Assembly (NCBI GenBank): GCA_965230525.1
Contig: OZ246008.1
Coordinates: 3,534,001-3,598,000, forward strand
Source of the DNA: GCA-002733465 sp965230525
GTDB taxonomy: Bacteria; Pseudomonadota; Gammaproteobacteria; Enterobacterales; Kangiellaceae
DNA: 64,000 nucleotides
Reading direction: 5' to 3'
Made by a program: the position numbers and the translations under genes
The notes under the pieces: generated by a model
Told to the model about the DNA's origin: nothing
Database searches by the model: none
Seen by the model: only the letters and a program-made list of their open reading frames with translations
Part shown: in pieces, positions 18,618-27,662 of the stretch
Numbering within the stretch: the first letter of the stretch is position 1
Layout: each line of letters begins with the position of its first letter

Positions 18618-19763
18618 CTATTTCTTTAAATCATTAGCCTTGGCTAGCATTAGATTGCTCTCATGTAAAAATGACTGAGCGTGCACACCGAACCAATCAG
18701 AAACCTCGTTAAATAATTCACTAAATTGTTGGACGTCTTGCTGCTCTAACAAGTCCAACAGCTCAGTAAAGCGCTCGATAAACCGACGTATCATCGGAAT
18801 ATTATCCTTGTTAGCAAAAATAATATCGCTATAAAGTTCGGGATTTTGAGCAAACAACCTCCCCACCATAATTAACTCTAAACGATAAATGGGGGAGCTA
18901 AGTTGTAACACCTTGTCTAAGTTAATATCTTCTTGCTTTAAGTGATAGCCATAAGCAATTGTCGAAAAATGTCGAAACACTTGAATAATCGCCATTAGTT
19001 TATCGTGCTCTGCGCTTTCCACAAAAGATAGCGTAGCTCCCCAACTCTGTAATAACTCAATTAACCACTGGTACGCTTGTTGCTTTCGACCATGACAAAC
19101 AACGATTGTTTGTTTTGCGAGGGTTTTAATTCCCGGACCGAACATGGGGTGTAATCCAACCACTGGACCATGATACTTTTTTAACATTAGCTTTAAAGGC
19201 TGCTCTTTCAAACTGGTAATATCAACCAAGATACATTTCGGATTGAGATCTGACAGCTGATTAATCACCTGCTCAGTCACTCGAATGGGCACGGCAATCA
19301 TTACTAAAGCCGCTTCACTAAATTTTTCTTTTGCACTGGACCAGTCATCTTTTTCTAAAACATCAACCGGGTAACCCGCTTGTGAAAACTGTTGAACAAA
19401 AAGTTTTCCTAATTGACCGTCACCGCCAACGATTAATATTTTTTCAGTTTGGGTAATGGTTGCCTGGGTACGAGTTTCAGTTTGGCTTGAATAAGAGTCG
19501 CGCATGATTCGCCGAATTACATCCTCAACCAGCTCAGGTGAAATTCCGATTTGTTCGGCCAATCGACGTTTTTCCGCAATTATTTTTGCTTCGCGACTGG
19601 GTACATACAGGGGCAGATTTAATTTAGCTTTAAGCCGCCCTACTTCGCCGGTTAGTTGCAATCGTTTATCGATTAGTTTAACTAAGTCGGAGTCAACCTG
19701 ATCGATCGCTTGCCGCACTTTTTCAAACTCAGCCTGATTTTTATCAAGGTCTTTAGCTGACAT
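18618..19763 (-). CDS. tyrA: bifunctional chorismate mutase / prephenate dehydrogenase
   Basis: 381 residues from the ATG at 19763, chosen because GGAG lies 5 nt upstream; the longer frame adds only five residues and has no comparable site. Residues 1-90 are an AroQ chorismate mutase (VRQAIDQVDSDLVKLIDKRL, PLYVPSREAKIIAEKRRLAE). From about 105 comes the NAD-binding prephenate dehydrogenase with GGDGQLGKLF, then the GLHPMFGPG substrate motif. It converts chorismate to 4-hydroxyphenylpyruvate for tyrosine. The fusion is typical of enteric-type gammaproteobacteria. It lies between aroA and aroC. Confidence 0.96.
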   Translation of the reverse strand: MSAKDLDKNQAEFEKVRQAIDQVDSDLVKLIDKRLQLTGEVGRLKAKLNLPLYVPSREAKIIAEKRRLAEQIGISPELVEDVIRRIMRDSYSSQTETRTQATITQTEKILIVGGDGQLGKLFVQQFSQAGYPVDVLEKDDWSSAKEKFSEAALVMIAVPIRVTEQVINQLSDLNPKCILVDITSLKEQPLKLMLKKYHGPVVGLHPMFGPGIKTLAKQTIVVCHGRKQQAYQWLIELLQSWGATLSFVESAEHDKLMAIIQVFRHFSTIAYGYHLKQEDINLDKVLQLSSPIYRLELIMVGRLFAQNPELYSDIIFANKDNIPMIRRFIERFTELLDLLEQQDVQQFSELFNEVSDWFGVHAQSFLHESNLMLAKANDLKK

Positions 19764-19796
19764 GGAAACTCCAATCAAACTCGTATTGCATCTTAC

Positions 19797-21080
19797 TTAC
19801 CGTTTTTCGGTTGAAGCTAGACGACTTTCAGACTGCAGACCGCAAAGTGCCATTTGTTGCCAATAGGTAGGAAAGGACTTATTAACAACATCAGGGTCAG
19901 CGATGACAATGCCTTCCGTTTTTGCACCGAGCAGAGCCATACTCATGGCCATTCTGTGATCGTCGTAAGTCTCAATGAGAGCGGCATGGGGCTTGCCACC
20001 AGTGATTTGAAGAAAGTCTTCGCCAAACTCCACTTGAATACCCGTTTTCATTAGTTCTGTGGCAGTATCTTTGATCCGATTGGATTCTTTATAGGCGAGA
20101 TGAGCAATATTTCGGATCACAGTTGTTCCTTGGGCAAAACAAGCCATCACTGCAAGTGTTTGAACAACATCTGGCATTTCTCCCATATCAACATCAATCG
20201 CTTGCAACTGACTATCGCTAATAACCACTAATGTTGAACCTTGGCGCTCAAATTTCATCCCCATTTTTTTAAGAACATGGTAGAACTTGGATTCACCTTG
20301 TAATGAGTCAAAATCGAACGAATCAATTTCAATTTGACCACCAGCAATCCCAACTAAGCCCATAAAATACGACGCCGATACTGCATCGCCTGGCACGTCA
20401 ATATTAATACCATTTAAAGACTGATTTCCGGCAACTTGGTAGCCGCGCGCACTCCTATTAACTTGAGCACCCACTTGAGACAGCCAATATAATGTCATAT
20501 CAACATAGCTGTTCGAGACTTGCTCACCAACTAACTCGATATCGATACTGTGCGGCGCTCTTGTTGCCGCTATTAACAACGCACTGATAAACTGGCTACT
20601 CCGGTGAGCATCAATTTTACAAGCCTGTTGGGTGATTGGCCCCTGAATAGTTGCAGGCAATTTATCATTGGAACTTGTCACTGAAACCCCAAGCTCACGT
20701 AGGGCTTCAAATAGCTCCTTCATTGGCCGAGTTGCCATCTTTTCAGAGCATCCTATATTAATTGGTTGGTTGTCTAAAGCAGCCACGGCACAAACAAAGC
20801 GTGAAAAAGTACCGCTGTGTGACGTATTAAGGGTCGATGGCTCGGATAATGCCCGCTCTCTGGGTGAGATGGTCAGCTCCCCTTGGGCAAAGGTCATCGG
20901 GTAACCCAGAGCCGTCAGCCCGGCCATCGCTGCCTGAATATCGTTGTTATCAACCACATTGGTTAATTTAGACGGTGTTTTTGCTAAGGCACACATTGGA
21001 ATCAGTCGATTGGCAATGTATTTACTACCCGGAAGCTTAATTGTTTGGGAAACCGAAGGACAAGGTATTATTTCGAGCAC
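19797..21080 (-). CDS. aroA: 3-phosphoshikimate 1-carboxyvinyltransferase (EPSP synthase)
   Basis: Forms EPSP from shikimate-3-phosphate and PEP. The 427-residue length is right. Active-site segments are recognisable but slightly divergent: LPGSKYIANR near 17-26 (usually PGSKSxSNR), SHSGTFSRF where many enzymes have NAGTAMR, HRSSQFISALLIAA, YKESNRIKDTATEL and DDHRMAMS. The key Lys and Arg residues therefore appear conserved. It is the first gene of the leftward aroA-tyrA-aroC group; tyrA starts 33 bp after its stop. The 165-bp gap to divergent pabB holds the promoters for both directions. Confidence 0.95.
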   Translation of the reverse strand: MLEIIPCPSVSQTIKLPGSKYIANRLIPMCALAKTPSKLTNVVDNNDIQAAMAGLTALGYPMTFAQGELTISPRERALSEPSTLNTSHSGTFSRFVCAVAALDNQPINIGCSEKMATRPMKELFEALRELGVSVTSSNDKLPATIQGPITQQACKIDAHRSSQFISALLIAATRAPHSIDIELVGEQVSNSYVDMTLYWLSQVGAQVNRSARGYQVAGNQSLNGINIDVPGDAVSASYFMGLVGIAGGQIEIDSFDFDSLQGESKFYHVLKKMGMKFERQGSTLVVISDSQLQAIDVDMGEMPDVVQTLAVMACFAQGTTVIRNIAHLAYKESNRIKDTATELMKTGIQVEFGEDFLQITGGKPHAALIETYDDHRMAMSMALLGAKTEGIVIADPDVVNKSFPTYWQQMALCGLQSESRLASTEKR

Positions 21081-21245
21081 GTTGCAGGTTCTATTGATTT
21101 TTCTATTTGTAGTGATTAAACCCTTTTAAGCCACTAAAGTAAAATAACTTTTCCAGCTATAATCTTATCTCAGTGAATTTCCTTTTCGGGTTATCAATCA
21201 GTTAGAATATCTTAATAGTATTGAAGCGAGATAATAAGTTCTCAG

Positions 21246-22772
21246 ATGTCTAATTTTCAACCAGGCGCTCACCATCAAGCGGATCACAATATGCAGTCAA
21301 ACCGCGAAGCGCAAACGCATTGCCAACAGCAATCTTGCCCGCTTGACTACATCGGCAATGACACCAAATACAGCCAGCTCGCGGACTTATTGCAACAAGA
21401 CTGGTCGGTTTTGCTTGATAGTGGCAAGTTAAACTCTGGCGAACAGAACACCTCGGCCGCCGACTATAAACGCTTTGATATTTTAGCTTTTCGTCCAACA
21501 CTACGTATTAATTTTGCAGACGGCGCGCTCGAAATTAACGACTCTAAAAGCCACCAACGGATAGAAACCGACACGCCTTTAACTATCGTCCGAAAGCTAC
21601 TTAAACAGCACCAACCTACCCGCGCACCTGGCGAGCAATTGGCGCAGCTGCCGTTTCAGGGCGGTCTATTGGGTTACTTAAGTTATGATTTTGGCAAGCA
21701 GTTTTTGTGCGAGCAAGCGAGAGCCACTTTAAATAGCGTAAAAGCGGTTGACGACTTAAAACTACCGCTACTCAGACTGGGGCTATACCATTGGGCACTC
21801 ATTACGGATCATCATCAGCAAACCTCCACCATTTATAATTTTGGTTTAGAAGAACAAGATTGGCTCGAAGTCGTCACACTCGTTAAAGCAAGCATAGCGC
21901 CCAACTCGTCTGAAAAGCCATTAAACTATCAAGTAGACACTTTTAAGGCTGAACAGTCTTTTGAACAATATAGTCACTCTTTCTACAAGATAAAGGACTA
22001 TATTACCGCTGGCGACTGTTACCAAATTAACTACTCACAACGTTTCAACGCAAAATTTCAGGGTGATCCCGTTGCAATCTATAGCGCATTAGCCAAAGCC
22101 AATAACTCTCCGTTTAGCAGCTTTATTAATTACCAAGACTTTCAAATATTAAGCCTTTCGCCTGAACGTTTTATTGCGGTTGAAAAGGATCAAGTGGTCA
22201 CTCAGCCAATCAAAGGAACCCTACCAAGAAAGCCTGACCCGGTGGATGATCAACTACAGGCAGACCGGTTGAAAAACAGTACCAAGGACAAAGCTGAAAA
22301 CCTAATGATTGTTGATTTGTTACGTAATGATCTAAGCCGAACGGCGGCGAAGAATAGTGTAAAAGTAACTGAGCTGTTCGGTCATTACCGCTTTGAATCT
22401 GTCCATCATTTAATTTCAACCGTATACGCTCGACTAGCCCCAAAGTTTGATGTGTTCGATTTATTAACCACCACACTACCTGGAGGCTCAATTACCGGCG
22501 CACCGAAAATTCGTGCTATGCAAATCATCGATGAACTCGAGCCTGTAAAGCGCGGTGTATATTGTGGTGTTATTGGCTACATCGACTTTCAAGGTAAAAT
22601 GGATACGAACATCTGTATCAGAACCTTGTTAGCAAAAAACAATTCGCTCTACTGCTGGGCCGGCGGCGGTCTGGTGCATGATTCAGAATTGGCGGCTGAA
22701 TATCAAGAAACCTTTGATAAACTCAATAAAATTATACCGACGCTAAACCCTCAGGCTAAAGCCAATGGATAA
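21246..22772 (+). CDS. pabB: aminodeoxychorismate synthase component I
   Basis: Makes 4-amino-4-deoxychorismate from chorismate with ammonia from PabA, for folate synthesis. A 508-residue chorismate-binding enzyme with an N-terminal anthranilate-synthase-I-like domain (about 80-200) and a catalytic domain. Visible landmarks are GDCYQINYSQRF, LSLSPERFI, QPIKGTLPR (usually GTRPR), the DLLRNDLSR segment and PGGSITGAPKIRAMQIIDELE. The PIKGT lysine is the PabB rather than TrpE hallmark. The N-terminus carries about 40 extra Gln/His-rich residues and no strong ribosome site, so the start is uncertain. It overlaps the NUDIX gene by 8 bp. Confidence 0.92.
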   Translation: MSNFQPGAHHQADHNMQSNREAQTHCQQQSCPLDYIGNDTKYSQLADLLQQDWSVLLDSGKLNSGEQNTSAADYKRFDILAFRPTLRINFADGALEINDSKSHQRIETDTPLTIVRKLLKQHQPTRAPGEQLAQLPFQGGLLGYLSYDFGKQFLCEQARATLNSVKAVDDLKLPLLRLGLYHWALITDHHQQTSTIYNFGLEEQDWLEVVTLVKASIAPNSSEKPLNYQVDTFKAEQSFEQYSHSFYKIKDYITAGDCYQINYSQRFNAKFQGDPVAIYSALAKANNSPFSSFINYQDFQILSLSPERFIAVEKDQVVTQPIKGTLPRKPDPVDDQLQADRLKNSTKDKAENLMIVDLLRNDLSRTAAKNSVKVTELFGHYRFESVHHLISTVYARLAPKFDVFDLLTTTLPGGSITGAPKIRAMQIIDELEPVKRGVYCGVIGYIDFQGKMDTNICIRTLLAKNNSLYCWAGGGLVHDSELAAEYQETFDKLNKIIPTLNPQAKANG

Positions 22773-23394
22773 ACAATTTTTCATGGAGCGCTTATTGCCG
22801 GTTGAGTACCAGGAATCCAGTCAAGCTCAGCTTTTGAGTGAGCAATCCAGAATTGAAGAACTGTTTAAAGCCAACAAGCGCAAACTACGTAAAAACTATT
22901 TGCAAGCTGGGGTGTTGATTCCTCTAGTAAAAACGCCTCAAGACAAGCACTGGCATGTGATCTTGACTCGCAGAGCTGAACATCTAAAACATCATCCTGG
23001 CGAAATTAGCTTTCCGGGAGGACGATTTGAAAACCAAGACAAAAGTTTGGCGCAAACCGCTATTCGAGAAACCTACGAAGAAATAGGTTTGCAATCAGGC
23101 TTAATAGAGATTGTTGGAAAGCTGCCCACCCAAGCAACAATCAGTCAGTATCATGTGACGCCCTACGTCGGTATGGTTGAAGCGCAGTACTCGCTCGAAA
23201 TTGATAGTAATGAAGTTGAAGAAGCCTTTTGTGTGCCGTTAGACTTTCTAATTGACAAAAACAATCAACAATTACTCTCAAGAACGGTCAATGGACAAAC
23301 CTTTAGTTATTATCAAATAGAGTACAATCACTATAAAATTTGGGGTGCCACCGCGCAAATGTTGGTGAGACTATCGGAAAGACTGGCCCGCTAA
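22765..23394 (+). CDS. NUDIX hydrolase, CoA pyrophosphatase type
   Basis: A 209-residue NUDIX enzyme. The CoA-type extension before the box (VILTRRAEHLKHHPGEISFP) and the NUDIX box GGRFENQDKSLAQTAIRETY followed by EEIGL are visible, with the catalytic REx2EE glutamates intact. Such NudL/YeaB proteins split CoA or acyl-CoA into phosphopantetheine and 3',5'-ADP. It overlaps pabB by 8 bp and precedes sdaA by 39 bp; the pabB-nudL-sdaA order also occurs in enterobacteria (pabB-yeaB-sdaA), which supports the assignment. Confidence 0.92.
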   Translation: MDKQFFMERLLPVEYQESSQAQLLSEQSRIEELFKANKRKLRKNYLQAGVLIPLVKTPQDKHWHVILTRRAEHLKHHPGEISFPGGRFENQDKSLAQTAIRETYEEIGLQSGLIEIVGKLPTQATISQYHVTPYVGMVEAQYSLEIDSNEVEEAFCVPLDFLIDKNNQQLLSRTVNGQTFSYYQIEYNHYKIWGATAQMLVRLSERLAR

Positions 23395-23433
23395 TTGAAA
23401 ACCTTTAAAATTACGGCGTACTAGGAGAAAAAC

Positions 23434-24795
23434 TTGGCTGTTTCTGTATTTGATTTATTTACCGTGGGCATTGGTCCATCAAGTTCTCACACTGTTGGCC
23501 CGATGCGCGCAGCGAGAATGTTTGTTAAAAAACTCGCTCGCAAGCAGTTGACTGCCCATCGGGTTAAGGCAGAGCTTTTTGGTTCACTTGGCCACACAGG
23601 CAAAGGTCATGGTAGTGATGTTGCTGTGCTACTAGGGTTTGAAGGTGAACAGCCGGACCAGATCGATACCGATACTATTCCTGAGCGACTAGCGAATATC
23701 CGGGATTCACAAACCCTGCGCCTTGATGGCAAGTACTCTGTTAAATTTGTTGAATCTGATTTGGTCTTTCATCGTAAAAAGACTTTGCCGGGTCACGCCA
23801 ATGGTATGAAATTCTCAGCCTATGATGAAAATGGCGAACTGCTTAAAGAAAACATTTATTATTCTGTGGGTGGTGGTTTTGTTATTGGCGAGAACACCGC
23901 TAAACAACCGATTACCGAAATGCATTTAGAATTGCCGTTTGATTTTCAAACCGGTCAGCAGTTATTGGACATGGCGAAATCCTCTGGCAAGTGCATTAGT
24001 AGTTTAATGTTTGAGAATGAAAAAACTTGGCGAACCGAAGCTGAAATCCAATCGGGACTTGATCTGATTTGGGAAACCATGTCGGCCTGTATCAATAAAG
24101 GTATTCGCACGGAAGGTGTGTTAAAAGGCGGTTTAAAACTACGGCGACGTGCCCCAGCATTATATAGAAAATTGAAATCTCGACATGATAACAATGATCC
24201 ATTAAGCGCTATGGATTGGGTAAACCTATATGCACTGGCTGTGAATGAAGAAAATGCTGCCGGTGGCAGAGTGGTAACAGCCCCAACCAACGGCGCGGCT
24301 GGAATTATTCCTGCTGTGCTCCAATACTACGTTAATTATTACTCGCCGAAAGATTCCGAATCAATCCACCGCTTTTTGCTTGCTTCAGCAGCTATCGGCA
24401 TTCTTTACAAATTGAATGCTTCTATTTCCGGTGCAGAAGTCGGCTGTCAGGGAGAAGTCGGTGTGGCCTGCTCAATGGCTGCCGCTGGACTCACGGAAGC
24501 GTTAGGGGGAACCCCCTCACAAGTGGAATGTGCTGCAGAAATCGGCATGGAGCACAACTTGGGACTTACCTGTGATCCGGTTGGCGGATTAGTTCAAGTA
24601 CCCTGCATCGAGCGCAATGCGATGGGAGCGGTTAAGGCGATTAATGCATCAAGATTAGCACTGCAAGGCGAAGGCGACCATAAAGTGTCGCTGGACAAGG
24701 TAATAAAAACGATGCGAGATACAGGCCGAGACATGAAAACTAAATATAAGGAAACATCTCGCGGAGGACTAGCGGTCAACATAGTTGAGTGCTAG
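23434..24795 (+). CDS. sdaA: L-serine ammonia-lyase (iron-sulfur type)
   Basis: Deaminates L-serine to pyruvate using a [4Fe-4S] cluster. A 453-residue single-chain enzyme with the N-terminal FTVGIGPSSSHTVGPMRAA motif, and cysteines expected to hold the cluster in GCQGEVGVACSMAAAGL, LTCDPVGG and VPCIERNAMG. The start is TTG, with AGGAG 6 nt upstream; no ATG lies close. The gene ends with a strong hairpin terminator 78 bp downstream, closing the pabB-nudix-sdaA unit. Confidence 0.96.
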   Translation: MAVSVFDLFTVGIGPSSSHTVGPMRAARMFVKKLARKQLTAHRVKAELFGSLGHTGKGHGSDVAVLLGFEGEQPDQIDTDTIPERLANIRDSQTLRLDGKYSVKFVESDLVFHRKKTLPGHANGMKFSAYDENGELLKENIYYSVGGGFVIGENTAKQPITEMHLELPFDFQTGQQLLDMAKSSGKCISSLMFENEKTWRTEAEIQSGLDLIWETMSACINKGIRTEGVLKGGLKLRRRAPALYRKLKSRHDNNDPLSAMDWVNLYALAVNEENAAGGRVVTAPTNGAAGIIPAVLQYYVNYYSPKDSESIHRFLLASAAIGILYKLNASISGAEVGCQGEVGVACSMAAAGLTEALGGTPSQVECAAEIGMEHNLGLTCDPVGGLVQVPCIERNAMGAVKAINASRLALQGEGDHKVSLDKVIKTMRDTGRDMKTKYKETSRGGLAVNIVEC

Positions 24796-24872
24796 TTTAC
24801 GGTAAAGTAGGTTGGACGGAATCGATTCCCCCCAATACTTTAACTTTTATCCAAGTGCTTTCACATTGGCGT

Positions 24873-24903
24873 AAAACAGCTGTTTCTATACAGCTGTTTT
24901 TTT
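24873..24903 (+). terminator. rho-independent terminator after sdaA
   Basis: A perfect 10-bp stem AAAACAGCTG / CAGCTGTTTT with an 8-nt loop, followed by further T residues (a run of seven in total). It is 78 bp after the sdaA stop. Because the stem begins with AAAA it could also work for leftward transcripts, but the gene on that strand reads away from it. Confidence 0.88.
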
Positions 24904-24979
24904 CTCAATATGATTTTCAAACGACGGGCGTTACTTGAGAGCAATAACTGAGATTTGGCAATATTAGAAATTAAGCGCT

Positions 24980-25648
24980 TTATTTGCAGATAACAAAAAT
25001 CAATTCGAACCCTATCCCATCTTTCCAGTCGATTTGTGCCTGTGTTTGTTGCAGAAACCCTTTAACTTTAGCCAACCCAATCCCCGCAGTACCAAACATT
25101 TCTTTGCTAGAGTGATAGGGCTCAAATAAATCTTGTTTGTCTGTGTTAGCAATCTCCATCGAGCTTGCGCGAAAAATCAATTTAAAAGTGTTGATTGAAT
25201 CATCTAGACGACTTTCAATACTCACCAACTGATTGATTGCATTAGGTTTACCGGCTTCGGTTAAGAATTCTAAAATTTCTTGCAGACTATCTCTGAGCCA
25301 TTGATGCTGGGTCTTGATAAAATGCTGCTTACTAAAATCTCCTTTTATTTCGATTTGGGGAGCGAGCTGCTGAAGCATTTGTTTAAATTCATACAGCGTT
25401 AAGGATTGAGTTTCAATCTGCAGACGACCAATACTAGCAAGTAATGTTTGGCCAAAATAAACGGCCTGCTTTGCAGACTGAAGTGATAATTCAAGAAGCT
25501 CTTGGCTTTTTTCATGGTTATTTCCTAGGTGCAACAGCGCTAATTCGCTAAATCCGGTAATAGCTGCTAGATGGTTATTGTACCCATGAACAATTCTTCC
25601 AATTTGTTGCTTGTTGCTTGTTTCGGCATTAGGTTCGGTTTTCTTCAT
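24980..25648 (-). CDS. degenerate histidine-kinase core without sensor domain
   Basis: A 222-residue cytoplasmic protein. An H-box-like helix is present (GRIVHGYNNHLAAITGFSEL, about 17-36), similar to the HDFNNLL type of hybrid kinases, with His at about 21. The C-terminal half looks like an HATPase fold: a G2-like GTAGIGLAKVKGF motif is clear. However, no proper N-box asparagine pair (LRDSLQEILEFLTEAG sits there) and no DxGxG G1 box are visible. It may therefore bind a receiver or act as a phosphotransfer protein rather than a kinase. No response regulator is adjacent. It lies between sdaA and uspE, apparently alone. Confidence 0.6.
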   Translation of the reverse strand: MKKTEPNAETSNKQQIGRIVHGYNNHLAAITGFSELALLHLGNNHEKSQELLELSLQSAKQAVYFGQTLLASIGRLQIETQSLTLYEFKQMLQQLAPQIEIKGDFSKQHFIKTQHQWLRDSLQEILEFLTEAGKPNAINQLVSIESRLDDSINTFKLIFRASSMEIANTDKQDLFEPYHSSKEMFGTAGIGLAKVKGFLQQTQAQIDWKDGIGFELIFVICK

Positions 25649-25697
25649 TTTGTTCGACTCTAAAAATATGATTTCAAATTAAATTGTATATTAGGAT

Positions 25698-25723
25698 CAA
25701 AAAAGCGCCCAAAAGGACGCTTT
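25698..25723 (-). terminator. rho-independent terminator after uspE
   Basis: Read leftward the RNA folds as AAAGCGTCC-UUUU-GGGCGCUUU, a 9-bp stem with one G-U pair and a tetraloop, followed by a U tract. It lies 27 bp after the universal stress gene stop. Nothing else reads into it. Confidence 0.85.
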
Positions 25724-25749
25724 CTTATAAGTCGAAAATAGCCATCAGA

Positions 25750-26625
25750 TTATTTAACAATCAACACGTCAGCTTTGACTTTTCGAAGCACGTTGCGAGC
25801 AGTATTACCTAGTAAACGGCCTCGCAAACTTACTCTTGTTTTATTTCCCATGACCACCACATCCGCATCAATTTTTTCAACAATACGACGAATTTCTTTG
25901 GCCGGTTTACCAGAAACTAAGTGGAGAGTTTCCTTGTTCAAGCCGCCCTGCTCAATTAGCCGTGAAATAATCGGATCGATTGATTCCTTCATTTTCTTCT
26001 CGTAACCTTCGGTGTCAAAAAAGTCGAGTTCAGCAAGCGCTGACGGCATTGAAATCGAATAACAAGCATGTACCTCGCTATTGGTCGCTTTAGCGAGCAA
26101 AAAGGAATACCTTAAAATCTCTTCGTTTAACTTGAGAGCTTCTTCACTACTTGAACCGAGATCCAACGCAGCTAGAATCTTCCCTCCTTTTTTCCACTCA
26201 CTATCGCCAACAATCATTACTGGGTCAGGACAATGTCTCATAAGCTGCCAGTCAGCTGGCGCGTGAGTAGTAGACTCAGAGCGATGTCCTGTTTTGAAAA
26301 TCATATCAAAAGACTTTTGGTTACAACGATCAGTCACCCATCGTTCGAAAGAACGTTCCCAAACGACATCGACATTGATGCGAACATCTGTGAGATCCAG
26401 CTTGCTTAAAAATCCATCGATTTGCGCCTGCTTTCTGTCAATAAACTCGTGATGCACTTTGCGCTTATCGCTTTGCGATAAAATCTCGGAGCTATCAACA
26501 CCCGGTGCATGCACAAATCCAACAAATTCAATTTTGGCGCCGGTATTTTTAGCAATTTCTAATGCGTGTAAAAAAGCAGGATTACTATCAGCATTTTGAT
26601 CAGCAATAACCAGTAACTCTCTCAT
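25750..26625 (-). CDS. uspE: tandem universal stress protein (UspE-like)
   Basis: 291 residues from the ATG at 26625, chosen because GGAG lies 8 nt upstream and the sequence MRELLVIADQN begins a Usp strand; the longer frame adds 18 unrelated residues. Two Usp domains follow one another (about 1-145 and 150-291). The second ends with VVMGNKTRVSLRGRLLGNTA, which contains the nucleotide-binding G-2x-G-9x-G(S/T)-like pattern. The first ends VMIVGDSEWKKGG. It is a cytoplasmic stress protein; the ligand is unknown. The gene stands alone with its own terminator. Confidence 0.9.
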   Translation of the reverse strand: MRELLVIADQNADSNPAFLHALEIAKNTGAKIEFVGFVHAPGVDSSEILSQSDKRKVHHEFIDRKQAQIDGFLSKLDLTDVRINVDVVWERSFERWVTDRCNQKSFDMIFKTGHRSESTTHAPADWQLMRHCPDPVMIVGDSEWKKGGKILAALDLGSSSEEALKLNEEILRYSFLLAKATNSEVHACYSISMPSALAELDFFDTEGYEKKMKESIDPIISRLIEQGGLNKETLHLVSGKPAKEIRRIVEKIDADVVVMGNKTRVSLRGRLLGNTARNVLRKVKADVLIVK

Positions 26626-26995
26626 TAACTTTTCTCCGTCGAGGGTGACCTCATGTTTTAGACCGCGGTATTTTATCAACTATTGATGACAGCTGCATGA
26701 CAAATTTAGTACTGCCGTGAGAACTACTCGTTGTAATAACCAATCGATCGATTAAAACCATGCATCCACTACTATTTTTCTAAGCTCAAATTACTTAATT
26801 CATGTTTTCGGCTGCTTAGATTTGAGTTTGTAAATCGGCTTATGAGTGGGTCTATAAGCGTAATTTTGAGTCGGGTTTATTTGTCAGTGAATTTGAGTCA
26901 AGATTATAACCTGTAGGCCATGTTTCAAATAGAGCGATAAACGCGATCTATAATTTTTAGTGCTTGGCTATTTTTTTGGTAATAAAGAGAGAATT
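26626..26995. other. intergenic stretch without a recognised feature
   Basis: These 370 bp between uspE and tRNA-Pro hold no convincing reading frame or hairpin. The part next to uspE must carry its promoter. Toward the tRNA the sequence is AT-rich and only T-tract-like on one side. Confidence 0.5.
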
Positions 26996-27072
26996 TGGTC
27001 GGAATGAGAGGATTTGAACCTCCGACCACTTGTACCCCGAACAAGTGCGCTACCAGGCTGCGCCACATTCCG
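26996..27072 (-). tRNA. tRNA-Pro(GGG)
   Basis: Read leftward, 77 nt including an encoded CCA form a full cloverleaf. The acceptor stem is CGGAATG/CATTCCG; the D arm contains GCGCAGCCTGGTAGCGC, the T arm GGAGG-TTCAAAT-CCTCT. The anticodon stem CTTGT/ACAAG closes a 7-nt loop TCGGGGT. Positions 34-36 are GGG, which reads CCC and CCU. Position 33 is C rather than the nearly universal U. The gene stands alone just beyond the ihfA-merR terminator, on the same strand. Confidence 0.95.
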
Positions 27073-27239
27073 ACATGGTATCACTATTGTAATCAAACTC
27101 GATTCACACATTCTTCGATAAACTGATTGTTGACGAATCATGTGTTAAAGCTTTACCGAGGCGGAATACTACCTGAAATTAATTACATTGCAAGTCTGAT
27201 TGAAGATTCTAGAATAAAATTATTACAGGTTGGTAGAGC

Positions 27240-27270
27240 AAAAAATCCCCAACTGGAAGTTGAGGATTTT
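27240..27270 (-). terminator. rho-independent terminator after merR
   Basis: Read leftward the RNA is AAAAUCCUCAACU-UCC-AGUUGGGGAUUUU followed by more U, a 13-bp stem with one A-C mismatch. It lies 48 bp after the merR-type stop and closes the pheST-ihfA-merR transcript. It is nearly symmetric and could also stop rightward transcription. Confidence 0.85.
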
Positions 27271-27317
27271 GGAGAATATAACAGAGGATGTAAATTTAGA
27301 GAGTGTAAATAATTTGA

Positions 27318-27662
27318 CTAATGAGCGAGTATTTTCAAAACGCTTTCTAGCTCTTTAATAACTGCGTTTATGGCCTGAGGATCGGGCTTTGATTCTTCCG
27401 CTTCAAGTTGTTGTCTTGCGCCACCAATGGTAAACCCTTGATCGTAGAGCAACTCTCGAATTTCTCGGATCACCATTACATCATCACGCTGATAATAGCG
27501 GCGATTTCCTCGGCGTTTAACAGGACTTAACTGGGGAAATTCTTGCTCCCAATACCTTAAAACATGCGGTTTAACCAAACAAAGCTCACTGACTTCACCG
27601 ATGGTAAAGTAGCGCTTATCAGGTATAGGCATTAACTCGTTATTATTACTCGCTTCCAGCAT
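27318..27662 (-). CDS. MerR-family transcriptional regulator
   Basis: A 114-residue protein with an N-terminal MerR winged helix (KRYFTIGEVSELCLVKPHVL, RYWEQEFPQLSPVKRRGNRR). Its C-terminus is too short for a metal-binding loop. The start at 27662 agrees with the conserved N-terminus (MLEASNNNELMPIP) of the homologue that follows ihfA in Pseudomonas, and overlaps the ihfA end by 17 bp. Its effector and targets are unknown. The ihfA-merR-tRNA-Pro order is conserved among gammaproteobacteria, which supports orthology. Confidence 0.93.
   Translation of the reverse strand: MLEASNNNELMPIPDKRYFTIGEVSELCLVKPHVLRYWEQEFPQLSPVKRRGNRRYYQRDDVMVIREIRELLYDQGFTIGGARQQLEAEESKPDPQAINAVIKELESVLKILAH

Noticed and set aside
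27127..27312. 61-codon plus-strand frame between tRNA-Pro and merR
   Set aside because: It runs across the merR terminator hairpin and resembles no protein; the region is explained by the tRNA promoter and terminator.
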